DNA of 64,000 bases from an uncultured Bacilli bacterium (GTDB lineage: Bacteria; Bacillota_I; Bacilli_A; RF39; UBA660): assembly GCA_944332475.1 (NCBI GenBank), contig CALVKA010000003.1, forward strand, positions 99,257 through 163,256. The letters run 5' to 3'. Position numbers and translations under genes: made by a program. Below are positions 1-10,686 of the stretch, in pieces; the first letter of the stretch is position 1, and each line of letters opens with the position of its first letter. Below the pieces are notes generated by a model, which searched no databases, had not been told where the DNA came from, and saw only the letters and a list, made by a program, of their open reading frames with translations.

Positions 1-1780
<1,780 letters not shown>

Positions 1781-1893
1781 AATTTTACATCCTCCTACTA
1801 TTGTTTTTATCATAACATAGTTTTTTCTTCTTGACTTAGTTTTTTTGCATTTTTTTAACTTGTTTACATATGATACAGAGAAAGGGTGAAGAA

Positions 1894-2967
1894 ATGAAAG
1901 TATGTGTTTATGCTATTAGTAAAAATGAAGAAAAGTTTGTCCACAGATGGGTAGAATCTATGAAGGAAGCGGATGAAATCTATGTTTTGGATACAGGGTC
2001 TACTGATTCTACTGTGGCTTTATTAGAGGAAGCCGGGGTTCATGTTACTGTAGAAGAATTTAATCCTTGGCGTTTTGATGTTGCAAGAAATCGTTCGCTA
2101 GAACTAGTTCCTGATGATTGTGATATTTGTGTTTGTACAGATTTGGACGAAGTGTTTGAGGCTGGTTGGAGAGAAAAAATTGAAGCTGCCTGGAATGAGA
2201 ATACGACGCGATGTCAATATAGCTATCATTGGAGTTTAGATGAAGATGATAAACCAATTGTTAGTTTCTTTTTGAATCAAATTCATAAAAAAGACGGATA
2301 TCAATGGACACATCCTGTTCATGAAGTATTATCTTATTCTCTAGGAGATGAAGTAGTTGTTAGTTGTCCGGATGTCATCTTAAAGCATTATCCAGATAGC
2401 AAGAAGTCCAGAAGCAGTTATTTACCATTATTGGAGTTATCTGTTGAAGAAGATCCAGATGATGATCGTAATATGCATTATTTAGGACGAGAATATATGT
2501 ATTATGAAAAATGGGAACAGGCTATTGCTACTCTTAAAAAACATTTAACATTACCAAGAGCAGTTTGGAAAGATGAGCGAGCAGCTTCTATGAGGTTTAT
2601 TGGTCGTTGCTACAAAAATTTAAAGCAATATGATGAAGCAAGATGTTGGTATGATTTGGCTATCAAAGAAGCTCCTCACCTACGTGATGCTTTTGTAGAA
2701 AAAGCTTTGATGGAATATGAATTGGATAACTATCGTGAGGTTGAAGATTTATGTTTTCGGGCATTAGAAATTAAAAATCATGAGAAAACCTATATTAATG
2801 AACCATTTAGTTGGGATCAAACTATTTATGATTTACTGTCTATCAGTGCTTATTATTTGGAAAGATATTCACAAGCAGTCTATTTTGTCGATATTGCATT
2901 AAGCTACCTTCCAAATGATGAGAGATTATTAAATAATAGAAAAATATTCAAAGAAAAAGAAAGCTAA
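1894..2967 (+). CDS. Family 2 glycosyltransferase with C-terminal TPR repeats
   Basis: A 357-residue protein. The N-terminal GT-A domain begins VCVYAISKNEEKF and carries DTGSTDST and the DxD-like CTDLDEVF, which bind nucleotide sugar and metal. From about residue 180 on there are helical repeats of TPR type (YLGREYMYYEKWEQAI, MRFIGRCYKNLKQYDEA, ALEIKNHEK). This is the GT2-plus-TPR architecture common in Firmicutes, acting on an unknown acceptor. ATG 1894 is preferred to ATG 1870 because AAAGGGTG lies at good spacing just before it. The stop codon lies inside a palindrome shared with the convergent mscS-type gene. Confidence 0.85.
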   Translation: MKVCVYAISKNEEKFVHRWVESMKEADEIYVLDTGSTDSTVALLEEAGVHVTVEEFNPWRFDVARNRSLELVPDDCDICVCTDLDEVFEAGWREKIEAAWNENTTRCQYSYHWSLDEDDKPIVSFFLNQIHKKDGYQWTHPVHEVLSYSLGDEVVVSCPDVILKHYPDSKKSRSSYLPLLELSVEEDPDDDRNMHYLGREYMYYEKWEQAIATLKKHLTLPRAVWKDERAASMRFIGRCYKNLKQYDEARCWYDLAIKEAPHLRDAFVEKALMEYELDNYREVEDLCFRALEIKNHEKTYINEPFSWDQTIYDLLSISAYYLERYSQAVYFVDIALSYLPNDERLLNNRKIFKEKES

Positions 2968-2980
2968 TATTAGCTTTCTT
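2957..2980. terminator. Perfect 24-bp palindrome shared by two convergent gene ends
   Basis: AAGAAAGCTAAT followed by its exact reverse complement. Both stop codons (TAA at 2965-2967 on plus, 2970-2972 on minus) are part of the palindrome, so only two bases separate the two coding regions. The hairpin has little loop; its strength as a terminator is inferred. Confidence 0.6.
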
Positions 2981-3857
2981 CTGTTGTTCCAGTATATAAA
3001 CCAAATTCCCCTTCCTTATATTTTTCTAATATTTTATTCCAGATTACACTTTCTACATAACGTCCTTTTTTAGGATGCATTAAATAACGAATGGTTAATT
3101 CAATGTGATCTCCTACAATTTTGGTATAAATGGTTGGGTCATATTTATTAAAATAAACTCTATTGGTCGTGTTAATATCATTAATTTGTGCTTTCATTTT
3201 CTTTGGGATGTTTTTGATAATTTCTATATTGTTTACTATTTTATATAATTCTTGTTTGTTTTTTACTAAATCCGAATCCATGGTTACTTTTACTGTTAAT
3301 TCATCCCATACATATTTAAATCCTTTATTTAGATTTCTAACAGGTTCTGAGAATACTACTGAATTTGGGAATGTTACAATTACACCAGTTGACTGTCCAT
3401 GATCATCCTTAGTAGATATTTCTAGTACTTCAAAGTTTAGAGAAGAAATATTCATGACATCTCCGCGAATACCTTTTACTTCGATTCTGTCTTCTACTTG
3501 GAATGGCTTTTTCATCTTAATATATATTCCACAGAAAAAATTTAAAATTAATTCTCGTAGGGCAATGGTCATAGCTGCTGATGTTACACTAATTAGTGTC
3601 ATCAAACTTTGTATATATTCATTCCAAATGAATAATAGGAATACTACTTCTAATACATTTAATATAATTTGAATGGTTTGATTAATTAAATATTCTTTTC
3701 TTCCTTCGATTTTCTTTTGAATGGTTTTTCTACCCATTTTCTTGGCAAAAGAGAATATCAAAATTACAATTGTTGTAGACAAAATTAATGAAATGTATGT
3801 TTCATTAATCGTTGTTAAATCGCTTAAATATTTGCAAAACCTATCAAAAAACTCCAT
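2970..3857 (-). CDS. Small-conductance mechanosensitive channel (MscS family)
   Basis: A 295-residue membrane protein. Hydrophobic segments near residues 20-40, 62-82 and 88-110 are followed by an MscS-type beta domain (VEDRIEVKGIRGDVMNISSLNFEVLEI, then VTFPNSVVFSEPVRNL) and a mixed alpha-beta C-terminal domain. MscS channels open under membrane tension to release solutes in hypo-osmotic shock. GGAGGAGC lies just before ATG 3857. The third membrane segment (SVTSAAMTIALRELILNFFCGIYI) corresponds to the pore helix, with fewer Gly/Ala than in E. coli MscS. Confidence 0.9.
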   Translation of the reverse strand: MEFFDRFCKYLSDLTTINETYISLILSTTIVILIFSFAKKMGRKTIQKKIEGRKEYLINQTIQIILNVLEVVFLLFIWNEYIQSLMTLISVTSAAMTIALRELILNFFCGIYIKMKKPFQVEDRIEVKGIRGDVMNISSLNFEVLEISTKDDHGQSTGVIVTFPNSVVFSEPVRNLNKGFKYVWDELTVKVTMDSDLVKNKQELYKIVNNIEIIKNIPKKMKAQINDINTTNRVYFNKYDPTIYTKIVGDHIELTIRYLMHPKKGRYVESVIWNKILEKYKEGEFGLYTGTTEES

Positions 3858-3928
3858 GTTGCTCCTCCTCTTTGGCTTATAATTGTATCACTTTTCAGTA
3901 TAATTTTGAAGTAATCTATCTAAATCTA

Positions 3929-3937
3929 TGTTATACT
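3929..3937 (+). promoter_or_regulatory. Extended -10 promoter of the nucleosidase gene
   Basis: TGTTATACT (TGn plus TATACT) lies 33 bases upstream of the start codon. No convincing -35 is correctly spaced. Confidence 0.5.
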
Positions 3938-3969
3938 AGACACATTGTTGACACTTTGGAGGTGTTTTT

Positions 3970-4632
3970 ATGATTATTGGAATTATTGGAGCCTTTGATG
4001 AAGAGGTAGAAAAGTTTATTGAGATATTTCGATTAGAAAAACAAGAAAAAGATTTATGGGATATTTATACTGGAATTTATCAAGGAAAACAGTTGATTGT
4101 CTGTCGTTCTGGTATTGGAAAAGTCAATAGTGGCGCTATGACACAATACATGATTGATCATTATCATGTGGATTTGATTATCAATTCTGGTTGTGCTGGT
4201 AGTTTACTTAGTAAAGTTAAAATTATGGATGTTATTTTGAGTAGTTATGTTACTTATCATGATTTTCAGCCTGCTCGTATTATGGAATATAGTGTTCCTG
4301 AACAAGGAATGGTATCTGCTTCTACGAAGTTAATTCATATTGCAGAAGATGCTTTGAAAAAGTTAGAGGTGAATAATTATTATATTGCTCCTATTGCTAG
4401 TGGAGATTGCTTTGTAACAGATGCTAATATGAGGGATAGAATTTATCAAGCAACGGGTGCTTATGCAGTCGATATGGAAAGTGCTTCTATTGGTCATATT
4501 TGTAAATTGAATCATATTCCTTTTTTATCTTTGCGGACGATTTCTGATTTTTCTGATGGAAATGAGGATTTTGAAGTAATTGCTGCCTATAAATCTAGTC
4601 AACTAGTAAAAGAAATGATTGACTTACTATAA
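3970..4632 (+). CDS. mtnN: 5'-methylthioadenosine/S-adenosylhomocysteine nucleosidase
   Basis: A 220-residue protein matching the Pfs/MTAN family end to end. It opens with IIGIIGAFDEEVE, has the INSGCAGS loop, the substrate-site AVDMESA and the catalytic-Asp segment TISDFSDG. MTAN hydrolyses methylthioadenosine and SAH to adenine plus the thiosugar, recycling products of SAM use; it pairs functionally with the metK gene at 28.4 kb. GGAGGTG precedes ATG 3970. The gene is monocistronic and ends in a bidirectional terminator. Confidence 0.93.
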   Translation: MIIGIIGAFDEEVEKFIEIFRLEKQEKDLWDIYTGIYQGKQLIVCRSGIGKVNSGAMTQYMIDHYHVDLIINSGCAGSLLSKVKIMDVILSSYVTYHDFQPARIMEYSVPEQGMVSASTKLIHIAEDALKKLEVNNYYIAPIASGDCFVTDANMRDRIYQATGAYAVDMESASIGHICKLNHIPFLSLRTISDFSDGNEDFEVIAAYKSSQLVKEMIDLL

Positions 4633-4669
4633 AAAAGATAGCTACTCTTTTTCGTTAGCTATCTTTTTT
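4631..4669. terminator. Bidirectional intrinsic terminator
   Basis: A 14-bp stem (AAAAAAGATAGCTA / TAGCTATCTTTTTT) with an 11-base loop between convergent genes. It overlaps the last codons of the 81-residue gene on the minus strand. Confidence 0.9.
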
Positions 4670-4887
4670 AGTCCATTAAATAAAAATTCTTTGGCTTTTT
4701 CATCGGGTTCTTCTTGTATTTGTTTGGCTAAAGATTTTAATTTTGCTTTTTTCTTTGTGTCTATATCTAAGTAGTCTAGTTTGTCTAGGAATTCTTCAAT
4801 CATTTCATTAATTGTCATTTCTTCTTCATCTTCTTTTTCTAACATGTCTTTTAGAATTCCAGTTTTTTCTAATTCTTCTTCTGACAT
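4642..4887 (-). CDS. Small acidic hypothetical protein, 81 residues
   Basis: No family recognised. The sequence is highly charged (runs of Glu at residues 3-6 and 18-22, then Lys-rich LDIDTKKKAKLKSLAKQ) and predicted to be all helical with no membrane segment. It has a GAGGAG ribosome site before ATG 4887 and follows the LD-carboxypeptidase gene by 32 bases in the same direction, so it is probably the last gene of that operon. Confidence 0.7.
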   Translation of the reverse strand: MSEEELEKTGILKDMLEKEDEEEMTINEMIEEFLDKLDYLDIDTKKKAKLKSLAKQIQEEPDEKAKEFLFNGLKKIANEKE

Positions 4888-4919
4888 AAACTACTCCTCT
4901 TTTCTTTTTTCTTATTATA

Positions 4920-5903
4920 TCACAAAACTTGCTCTATTGCACCTTTACCATTGTTGCATGTGATATGTGCTTTACTTCCATTGATAATCGTCATTTTTGG
5001 AGGGACATGTCCAATATCTGCATTAAATATGATAGGAAGTTCTGGGAATATTCTTTTTAGAGCTTCTTGATAAGAAAAATCTTCATAAAAGCACTGTGGA
5101 AAACAGACTCTTCCTACAATCATTCCTTTAATATGCTTGAACCAGCCAGCTTCTTTCATTTGAAATAATGTAAGATAAAATTCTTCTGCACTTTTTGAAA
5201 ATACATCAAAGTACCAAATAATTCCGTCTTCTTGATATCTTTTTATAAAGTCTTTTGTAAAATCATATGGTGTTCCTATTAAATCTTTTAAGCAGTCGAT
5301 GCATCCTCCTATCATTCGTCCTTTGATATCTACTTCTCCATTGATTGTTTCCCAGTAATCTTTTTCTGTTAAATTATAACCATCATAGTTTTCTATTCTT
5401 TCTTTTTGATAATATGGAAAACTATACTGAGTAATTAAATTTCCTTTTATCATTTCTATATTATTTTGGAGAGATTCATGTAATTTTGATTGATCAAAGC
5501 TTCCTGCATTACATCCATATATCGTTGCGATATCTAGTTTTGTAGTTACTGTATATAGAATGGAAGTTGGATCAGAATATCCCATAATCCATTTGGGGTG
5601 TTGTTTGATGTGATCCCAGTTTATATATGGTAACATTTCTAATAAAAAGTCTCCACCACTTGCACATATAATCATAGAAATGTTATCGTTCATTATTAAT
5701 TCATCTAGTTCTTTGGCTCTTTGCTTGGCAGGGGCAGATACGATTCCTTTTTTTCTTACACTTTCTGTCTCTACAATTTGAAAGTGTTCTTTCTTTAATG
5801 TGTTAATCGATTTTTCAAAAGAGTCTAAATCATCTCCTACTCCAGCTGATGGTGCGGTAATACCAATGGTTTGCCCTTGCTTTATAAATTTAGGATACTG
5901 CAT
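4920..5903 (-). CDS. LD-carboxypeptidase family protein (peptidase S66)
   Basis: A 327-residue S66 peptidase. The nucleophile is in GYSDPTS (Ser about residue 110). The conserved His is in NADIGHVPP near residue 299. The middle motif reads IIWYFDVFSKSAEEFY, with Asp where E. coli LdcA has its Glu, which I have seen as a clade variant. The family trims the terminal D-Ala from murein tetrapeptides in the cytoplasm, or inactivates microcin C (MccF-like); context does not decide. ATG 5903 overlaps the end of the upstream membrane-protein gene by 14 bases, implying coupled translation. Confidence 0.88.
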   Translation of the reverse strand: MQYPKFIKQGQTIGITAPSAGVGDDLDSFEKSINTLKKEHFQIVETESVRKKGIVSAPAKQRAKELDELIMNDNISMIICASGGDFLLEMLPYINWDHIKQHPKWIMGYSDPTSILYTVTTKLDIATIYGCNAGSFDQSKLHESLQNNIEMIKGNLITQYSFPYYQKERIENYDGYNLTEKDYWETINGEVDIKGRMIGGCIDCLKDLIGTPYDFTKDFIKRYQEDGIIWYFDVFSKSAEEFYLTLFQMKEAGWFKHIKGMIVGRVCFPQCFYEDFSYQEALKRIFPELPIIFNADIGHVPPKMTIINGSKAHITCNNGKGAIEQVL

Positions 5904-6723
5904 TTTTTCTTTGTCCTTTACTGTCTAAGATGCTATTTATCACAATTAAGATAATACTTACAACTAGCATAATACCTGCTGTTATTAACATTGGAAGTGC
6001 AGAAACTGTCATCGTAGTATTCATAGATTCAATTACTAGATTGAATAATAAAGAGATACTTGCTCCAATTAAAGCAATGAATAAAGCGGAGATAATTCCT
6101 GCTATTCCTACATTTACAATCCATTTGTAATAAGGTTTCTTTAATAGAGCAATCATGATGATTGCTACTACAGAAATAATGACTGCAATCATAATAAATT
6201 CACTTGATGTGATTGTATTGTAACCATCTATCATTGTTTGAGCCTCCGCAGGCATTTCATCTTTTGCTTCTTTAATAATTTGTTGATAGGCATTATCCAC
6301 TTCTTCTGTTTCAAAAGCTTCGTCTAATGCCTGATCTAATTGCTCATCTGTAATTTCTTCACCTAATGCTTCTTCTATCATATCTTTGTTACCATGAAGA
6401 ATGTTTCTTATATCTTCTTCTAAATCTACATCATCTACATTTTCTTTTGATAAGTCTTGTAGTAGACGACTACTATATTTTTCTACAAAAGCATTAATTT
6501 CTTCATTGTTTTCAATATTTTCTTCAATGGTTTGATATTCCTCTTCTGATAAATCTGGCAAGTCACTTGTAATTACCTCTGTCATTTGACTCGTGATTGC
6601 TTCTTTAAAATAGTCTCCTATTAAATCTTCATTTACTGTTCTTTCTGCATAGATTACTGTTGGTATTAAGGTAAATGTAAATACTAATATTGTTGTTAAA
6701 AGTCCTCTAATAAATGTTTTCAT
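5890..6723 (-). CDS. Exported/membrane protein with acidic outer domain
   Basis: No family recognised (277 residues). There is a signal-like hydrophobic stretch at residues 5-26, then about 140 acidic residues rich in Glu/Asp (LSEEEYQTIEENIENNEEIN and onward), then three membrane segments near 176-195, 203-230 and 238-262. The layout suggests an extracytoplasmic helical domain held by a C-terminal membrane bundle. GGAGGAG precedes ATG 6723. It overlaps and is co-transcribed with the LD-carboxypeptidase, so a cell-envelope role is plausible. Confidence 0.75.
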   Translation of the reverse strand: MKTFIRGLLTTILVFTFTLIPTVIYAERTVNEDLIGDYFKEAITSQMTEVITSDLPDLSEEEYQTIEENIENNEEINAFVEKYSSRLLQDLSKENVDDVDLEEDIRNILHGNKDMIEEALGEEITDEQLDQALDEAFETEEVDNAYQQIIKEAKDEMPAEAQTMIDGYNTITSSEFIMIAVIISVVAIIMIALLKKPYYKWIVNVGIAGIISALFIALIGASISLLFNLVIESMNTTMTVSALPMLITAGIMLVVSIILIVINSILDSKGQRKNAVS

Positions 6724-6744
6724 AACTCCTCCTTTGTTTGTTTT

Positions 6745-6753
6745 ATTATACCA
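6745..6753 (-). promoter_or_regulatory. Extended -10 promoter
   Basis: On the minus strand TGGTATAAT, with its end 21 bases before ATG 6723, leaving an untranslated leader of roughly 15 bases. Confidence 0.5.
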
Positions 6754-6755
6754 TG

Positions 6756-6786
6756 AAAAAAAGCAATTCCGTGATAAGAATTACTT
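6756..6786 (-). terminator. Terminator of folD
   Basis: On the minus strand AAGTAATTC pairs with GAATTGCTT (one G-U pair), followed by a run of seven U. Confidence 0.75.
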
Positions 6787-6799
6787 TTGTTTATTTATT

Positions 6800-7708
6800 T
6801 TACATATGTTTATTAGATTTGATTAGTGTCTTAGCCTTTGAAATGCCTTGTTCTAGTACTTCATCTACTTCTTCTCCATAGACAGATTTTGCAGAATTGT
6901 AGGCTAACATACAAATTGTCATTGGTCCTACTGCTCCTGTTGGAGGAGTAATTAATGATGCTTGGGGATAGATGTCATCAAAGTCGATATCTCCTACTGT
7001 TTTTCCTTCTTGATTTTTATGAACACCGACATCAATTACAACGGCTCCTTCTTTAATAAATTCTCCAGTAATATATTCTTGCTTATTTAGTGCTGCTACG
7101 ACAATATCACAATCTTTTGTAATGCTAGCCAATCCTGTTGTTTTCGAATGACAAATTACCGGGGTTGCATGATTTCTTAACATTAAATGTGCTAGAGGTT
7201 TTCCTACAATATTACTACGATTGATAATGGCTACTTTTTTACCTGCTAATGGAATTTCGTAAGCTTTTAATAGAGTTTCAATTCCATGAGGTGTACAAGG
7301 AATTAAAGCATCTTCATTTAATGCCAGTCTTCCTATGGATGTAGTCGTTAAACCATCGATGTCTTTTTCTGAAGAAATTCTATCTAATATTCTTCTTTCA
7401 TATGGTTGTAGTGATTTTGATAATGGTAACTGTATCATAATTCCTGTTATTTTTGGATCTTCACTTAATGATTTAATGTAAGCTTCAAATTCTTCTACAC
7501 TTGGATTTTCGAAGTGTACACTATGAAAATCAATTCCTGTTTCTTGCTGTATTTTTTCCTTCTTCATTTTAGCATACATCTGTCCACCAAAATCATTTCC
7601 TACTGATACATCTACTACATTAACTGTTCTATCTCTTTTTACTAAGTAGTTTCTTAATTCTTCATATAAAATACTACTAACTTGTAATCCATTTATTTTT
7701 TTATCCAT
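6800..7708 (-). CDS. folD: Bifunctional methylenetetrahydrofolate dehydrogenase/cyclohydrolase
   Basis: A 302-residue FolD. The catalytic Lys is in the YAKMKKEKIQQETGI segment, with IMIQLPL, KDIDGL, CTPHGI, the NRSNIVGKP nucleotide loop and PPTGAVGPMTICML in family order. It interconverts methylene-, methenyl- and formyl-THF in the cytoplasm to supply one-carbon units. Asn replaces the usual Gly before RS, and PPTGA replaces PVPGG; both seem tolerated. ATG 7708 is chosen (AGGGTAAGG before it); the open frame to 7786 would add a spurious hydrophobic leader and overlap the clpB terminator. Confidence 0.93.
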   Translation of the reverse strand: MDKKINGLQVSSILYEELRNYLVKRDRTVNVVDVSVGNDFGGQMYAKMKKEKIQQETGIDFHSVHFENPSVEEFEAYIKSLSEDPKITGIMIQLPLSKSLQPYERRILDRISSEKDIDGLTTTSIGRLALNEDALIPCTPHGIETLLKAYEIPLAGKKVAIINRSNIVGKPLAHLMLRNHATPVICHSKTTGLASITKDCDIVVAALNKQEYITGEFIKEGAVVIDVGVHKNQEGKTVGDIDFDDIYPQASLITPPTGAVGPMTICMLAYNSAKSVYGEEVDEVLEQGISKAKTLIKSNKHM

Positions 7709-7732
7709 AACCTTACCCTCATTTCTATTTTC

Positions 7733-7741
7733 ATTATAACA
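7733..7741 (-). promoter_or_regulatory. Extended -10 promoter of folD
   Basis: TGTTATAAT on the minus strand, ending about 24 bases before ATG 7708; no clear -35. Confidence 0.55.
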
Positions 7742-7774
7742 AAAGAAAAATAGAAAGTAAATTATTAGAAAAAT

Positions 7775-7800
7775 GAAAAAGAGCAAGGTTATTCCTTGCT
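7775..7800 (-). terminator. Terminator of clpB
   Basis: On the minus strand AGCAAGG / CCTTGCT closes over a five-base loop that contains the clpB stop codon, followed by a U-rich run. Confidence 0.75.
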
Positions 7801-9906
7801 TTCAATATTTGTTACTTTATAATTTTCATCTTGAAAATCGATTGTTACGGTATCGTTTGGTTTAATTTGTCCTGCAATAATTAACTTAGATAACATGGTT
7901 TCAATCGTTCTAGATACTAAACGTTTTAGTGGTCTTGCTCCATAGTTGATATCATATCCTTCTTCTATTAACTGTTCTCTTGCTTTATCTGTCAAGTTTA
8001 TTTTTAAGTTAATATCTTTTAATCTGTTTTCAATTTCTTTTATAATCTTGTCTAGGATATGACCGATAGCATCTTTGGTTAATGGGTTAAAGACAATTAC
8101 TTCATCAATACGGTTAATAAATTCTGGACGGAAATGTTCTCTGACATCTTTCATTACTTGATCTGTGTTACCGTTTAGAATATGTTCGCTACCTAAGTTA
8201 GAAGTCATGATGATGATGGTATTTTTAAAGTCTACTGTTCGACCATTGGAATCTGTTACACGTCCATCGTCTAGAATTTGTAGTAATAAGTTTAGTACTT
8301 CTGGATGAGCTTTTTCTACTTCATCAAATAAGACAATGCTATATGGATTACGTCTTACTGCTTCTGTTAATTGTCCACCCTCTTCATATCCTACATATCC
8401 TGGAGGCGAACCAATTAGTCTTGATACAGAGAATTTTTCCATATATTCACTCATATCAATTCTTATCATATGACGTTCATCATCAAATAGTTCATAGGCA
8501 AGTGTTCTTGCAACTTCTGTTTTACCTACACCAGTTGGTCCTAAGAATAGGAAGGATGCAATTGGTCTATTTGGGTCTTTGATACCACTTCTTGATTTGA
8601 TAACAGCATCACTTACTAATTCTAGTGCTTCATCTTGGCCCATGACACGTTTTTTCATGTTGTCTTCTAGATGTAATAATTTATCTTTTTCACTGCTTAC
8701 TAGCTTTGCTACTGGAATATTGGTCCATTTGGCAATGATTTTTGCGATATCGTCTTCTGTTACCGTGTCACTTAAGATTTTATTCTTTTCGGTATTATTT
8801 AATTCTTCCAATTCTTTCTCTAATTTTGGAATCGTACCATGTCTTAGAATAGCTGCTTGTTCTAAATCATATTTATTTTCTGCTTGATCTAGTTTGAACC
8901 TGGCTTCTTCTATTTCTTTTTTCTTTTTCTTAATATTTTCATTTAAATTTTTTTCTTTGTTCCATGCTTCAGTTAATTCTTGTTCTTTTTGTTTCATTGT
9001 TGTTAGATTCTTATCAATATCTTCACGACGTTTCTTAGAAATTTCATCTTTTTCTTTTTTGATGGCTTGACGTTCAATTTCTAACCTCATAATTCTATGA
9101 GTTAAGTTATCTAGTTCGAATGGAACGGAATCCATCTGTACTCGTATGGTTGCACAAGCTTCATCCACTAGGTCAATGGCTTTATCTGGTAAGTAACGGT
9201 CTGTGATGTATCTATTAGATAATGTTGCTGCAGCAATTAGAGCCTTATCTTGAATCGTTACACCATGATGGATTTCAAAACGTTCTTTTAATCCACGAAG
9301 AATAGTAATGGTATCTTCGACATTTGGTTCATCTACTTTAATTTTTTGGAAACGTCTTTCTAGGGCTCCATCTTTTTCTATATATTGTCTATATTCATTT
9401 AGAGTTGTAGCACCAATGACATGAATTTCACCACGAGCAAGCATTGGCTTTAAGATGTTAGAAGTATCCATGGCACCATCTGTTCTACCAGTACCAACTA
9501 TCATGTGAATCTCATCGATAAACATGATGATATCTCCTTCACTTTTCTTAATTTCATTTAAAACCTTTTTTAGTCTCTCTTCAAACTCACCACGATATTT
9601 GGCCCCAGCAATTAAAGATGCCATATCTAGTTCCCAGACTGTTTTATCTTTAAGACTAGAAGGTACATCACCTTTGATAATTCTTAAAGCAAGCCCCTCT
9701 ACGATTGCTGTTTTACCAACACCAGGTTCTCCAATTAGAACTGGGTTATTTTTTGTTTTTCTTGATAATACTCTGGTGATACTACGAATTTCTTCATCGC
9801 GTCCAATAACTGGGTCAATTTTACCTTTTTTTGCTTCGGCTGTAATGTCACGTCCATATTTTTCTAGAACATTTTCTTCTTGTTCTTGTTCATAATTATT
9901 ATACAT
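7789..9906 (-). CDS. clpB: ClpB disaggregase lacking the N-terminal domain
   Basis: A 705-residue Hsp100. AAA1 has GEPGVGKT (about residues 59-66) and AAA2 has GPTGVGKT (about 458-465). Between them is the long ClpB-type coiled-coil middle domain (about 270-390), which separates it from ClpA/ClpC; there is no ClpP-binding IGL/IGF loop evident. The usual 150-residue Clp-N domain is missing: AAA1 begins within 35 residues. Short ClpB forms also occur as alternative starts and in mollicutes. It rescues aggregated proteins with DnaK. AAGGGGTG precedes ATG 9906, and a CIRCE element overlaps its promoter. Confidence 0.93.
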   Translation of the reverse strand: MYNNYEQEQEENVLEKYGRDITAEAKKGKIDPVIGRDEEIRSITRVLSRKTKNNPVLIGEPGVGKTAIVEGLALRIIKGDVPSSLKDKTVWELDMASLIAGAKYRGEFEERLKKVLNEIKKSEGDIIMFIDEIHMIVGTGRTDGAMDTSNILKPMLARGEIHVIGATTLNEYRQYIEKDGALERRFQKIKVDEPNVEDTITILRGLKERFEIHHGVTIQDKALIAAATLSNRYITDRYLPDKAIDLVDEACATIRVQMDSVPFELDNLTHRIMRLEIERQAIKKEKDEISKKRREDIDKNLTTMKQKEQELTEAWNKEKNLNENIKKKKKEIEEARFKLDQAENKYDLEQAAILRHGTIPKLEKELEELNNTEKNKILSDTVTEDDIAKIIAKWTNIPVAKLVSSEKDKLLHLEDNMKKRVMGQDEALELVSDAVIKSRSGIKDPNRPIASFLFLGPTGVGKTEVARTLAYELFDDERHMIRIDMSEYMEKFSVSRLIGSPPGYVGYEEGGQLTEAVRRNPYSIVLFDEVEKAHPEVLNLLLQILDDGRVTDSNGRTVDFKNTIIIMTSNLGSEHILNGNTDQVMKDVREHFRPEFINRIDEVIVFNPLTKDAIGHILDKIIKEIENRLKDINLKINLTDKAREQLIEEGYDINYGARPLKRLVSRTIETMLSKLIIAGQIKPNDTVTIDFQDENYKVTNIESKE

Positions 9907-9927
9907 ATTATCACCCCTTCACTGTAT

Positions 9928-9955
9928 ATTATACTCTGTTTTTAGCACTTGTCAA
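9928..9955 (-). promoter_or_regulatory. Sigma-A promoter of clpB
   Basis: On the minus strand TTGACA (9955-9950), a 16-base spacer, and TATAAT (9933-9928). The -35 hexamer lies inside the CIRCE element. Confidence 0.8.
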
Positions 9956-9968
9956 TATAGAGTGCTAA
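9942..9968. promoter_or_regulatory. CIRCE operator (HrcA binding site)
   Basis: TTAGCACTT, nine bases, GAGTGCTAA: only one arm position differs from the consensus. It covers the -35 of clpB, so HrcA would repress clpB until heat stress. Confidence 0.93.
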
Positions 9969-10016
9969 TTTATTTAAAAAAGAAAAGATGTAATGATACA
10001 TTCTTAACTTTTACTA

Positions 10017-10154
10017 CTATTTTCTAAGCATTGACATATATTTTTCTTTTTCATTCTTTTTAAAACAAATAATATCGTCAGAGCTAAATACTATTTGCGA
10101 TGGGCATTTTCTTACTTTATTATTGGTACAATATTTGCCTCTTATTTTTGCCAT
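10017..10154 (-). CDS. Possible 45-residue Cys-containing small protein
   Basis: An open frame from ATG 10154 to TAG 10017, filling the otherwise empty gap between the CIRCE element and the DUF2871 gene. It encodes MAKIRGKYCTNNKVRKCPS followed by an acidic then Lys-rich helix ending MSMLRK, with three Cys. No family recognised. The ribosome site is weak (AAAGAAA). The composition looks like coding rather than the T-rich spacers elsewhere, but this is not proof. Confidence 0.4.
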   Translation of the reverse strand: MAKIRGKYCTNNKVRKCPSQIVFSSDDIICFKKNEKEKYMSMLRK

Positions 10155-10230
10155 TTACATATTTCTTTTATAAAAATATTTAATTTATGCTTTTTCTACT
10201 AATGCAAGTATAAATAAAATATTTGAACAA

Positions 10231-10256
10231 ATAAAAAGGCAGAGGCTTCTGTCTTT
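10231..10256 (-). terminator. Terminator of the 10.3-17.2 kb operon
   Basis: On the minus strand AAGACAGA pairs with TCTGCCTT (one G-U pair) over a four-base loop and is followed by UUUUUAUU; the stop codon of the last gene starts in the stem. Confidence 0.8.
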
Positions 10257-10671
10257 ACTTTTCTTCTTTTACTTTTCTGAATAGTATGATAAAGAATAAA
10301 ACAATACCTATTCCTAATAAAAGGTGCCCTATACCACTGATTCCACTAATCATCTTGTCATATTTTATATAGAAATCATTTACAATATCTGCGACACCTC
10401 TCATCCATAGCATGATTCCAGTTAGGAGTAATCCTATGTTGTAGATGATATAAAATGATTTGAATTTTTTATCTTTTGTTATGTGAAATTGTTTTTCTAG
10501 TACTAGAACGATTAGGAAAAAGAACATTCCTAATACAAAGAAATGGGTATGGGTTAAACTCCAAGTATTTGGTTCTGTTAATTCTAAAAACCTACTTCCT
10601 TCTCTATAAATAATTCCACAAAGCATGGCTATAATAGCATATACAAAGGATGTATTTATTATTTTTTTCAT
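10255..10671 (-). CDS. DUF2871-type four-helix membrane protein
   Basis: A 138-residue integral membrane protein with four hydrophobic segments (about 6-23, 42-60, 77-92, 112-132). The conserved pieces FVYAIIAMLCGIIYRE, THTHFFVLGMFFFL and the YNIGLLLTG...RG segment match what I know of the DUF2871 family, whose function is unknown. AAAAGGAG precedes ATG 10671. It lies 15 bases after the Ca2+ ATPase gene and is the last gene of that operon. Confidence 0.8.
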   Translation of the reverse strand: MKKIINTSFVYAIIAMLCGIIYREGSRFLELTEPNTWSLTHTHFFVLGMFFFLIVLVLEKQFHITKDKKFKSFYIIYNIGLLLTGIMLWMRGVADIVNDFYIKYDKMISGISGIGHLLLGIGIVLFFIILFRKVKEEK

Positions 10672-10686
10672 ATACTTCTACTCCTT

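Noticed and set aside
7709..7786. Hydrophobic N-terminal extension of FolD, which would make a membrane form
   Set aside because: The frame runs through the clpB terminator and the folD promoter; ATG 7708 has the ribosome site and the family N-terminus.
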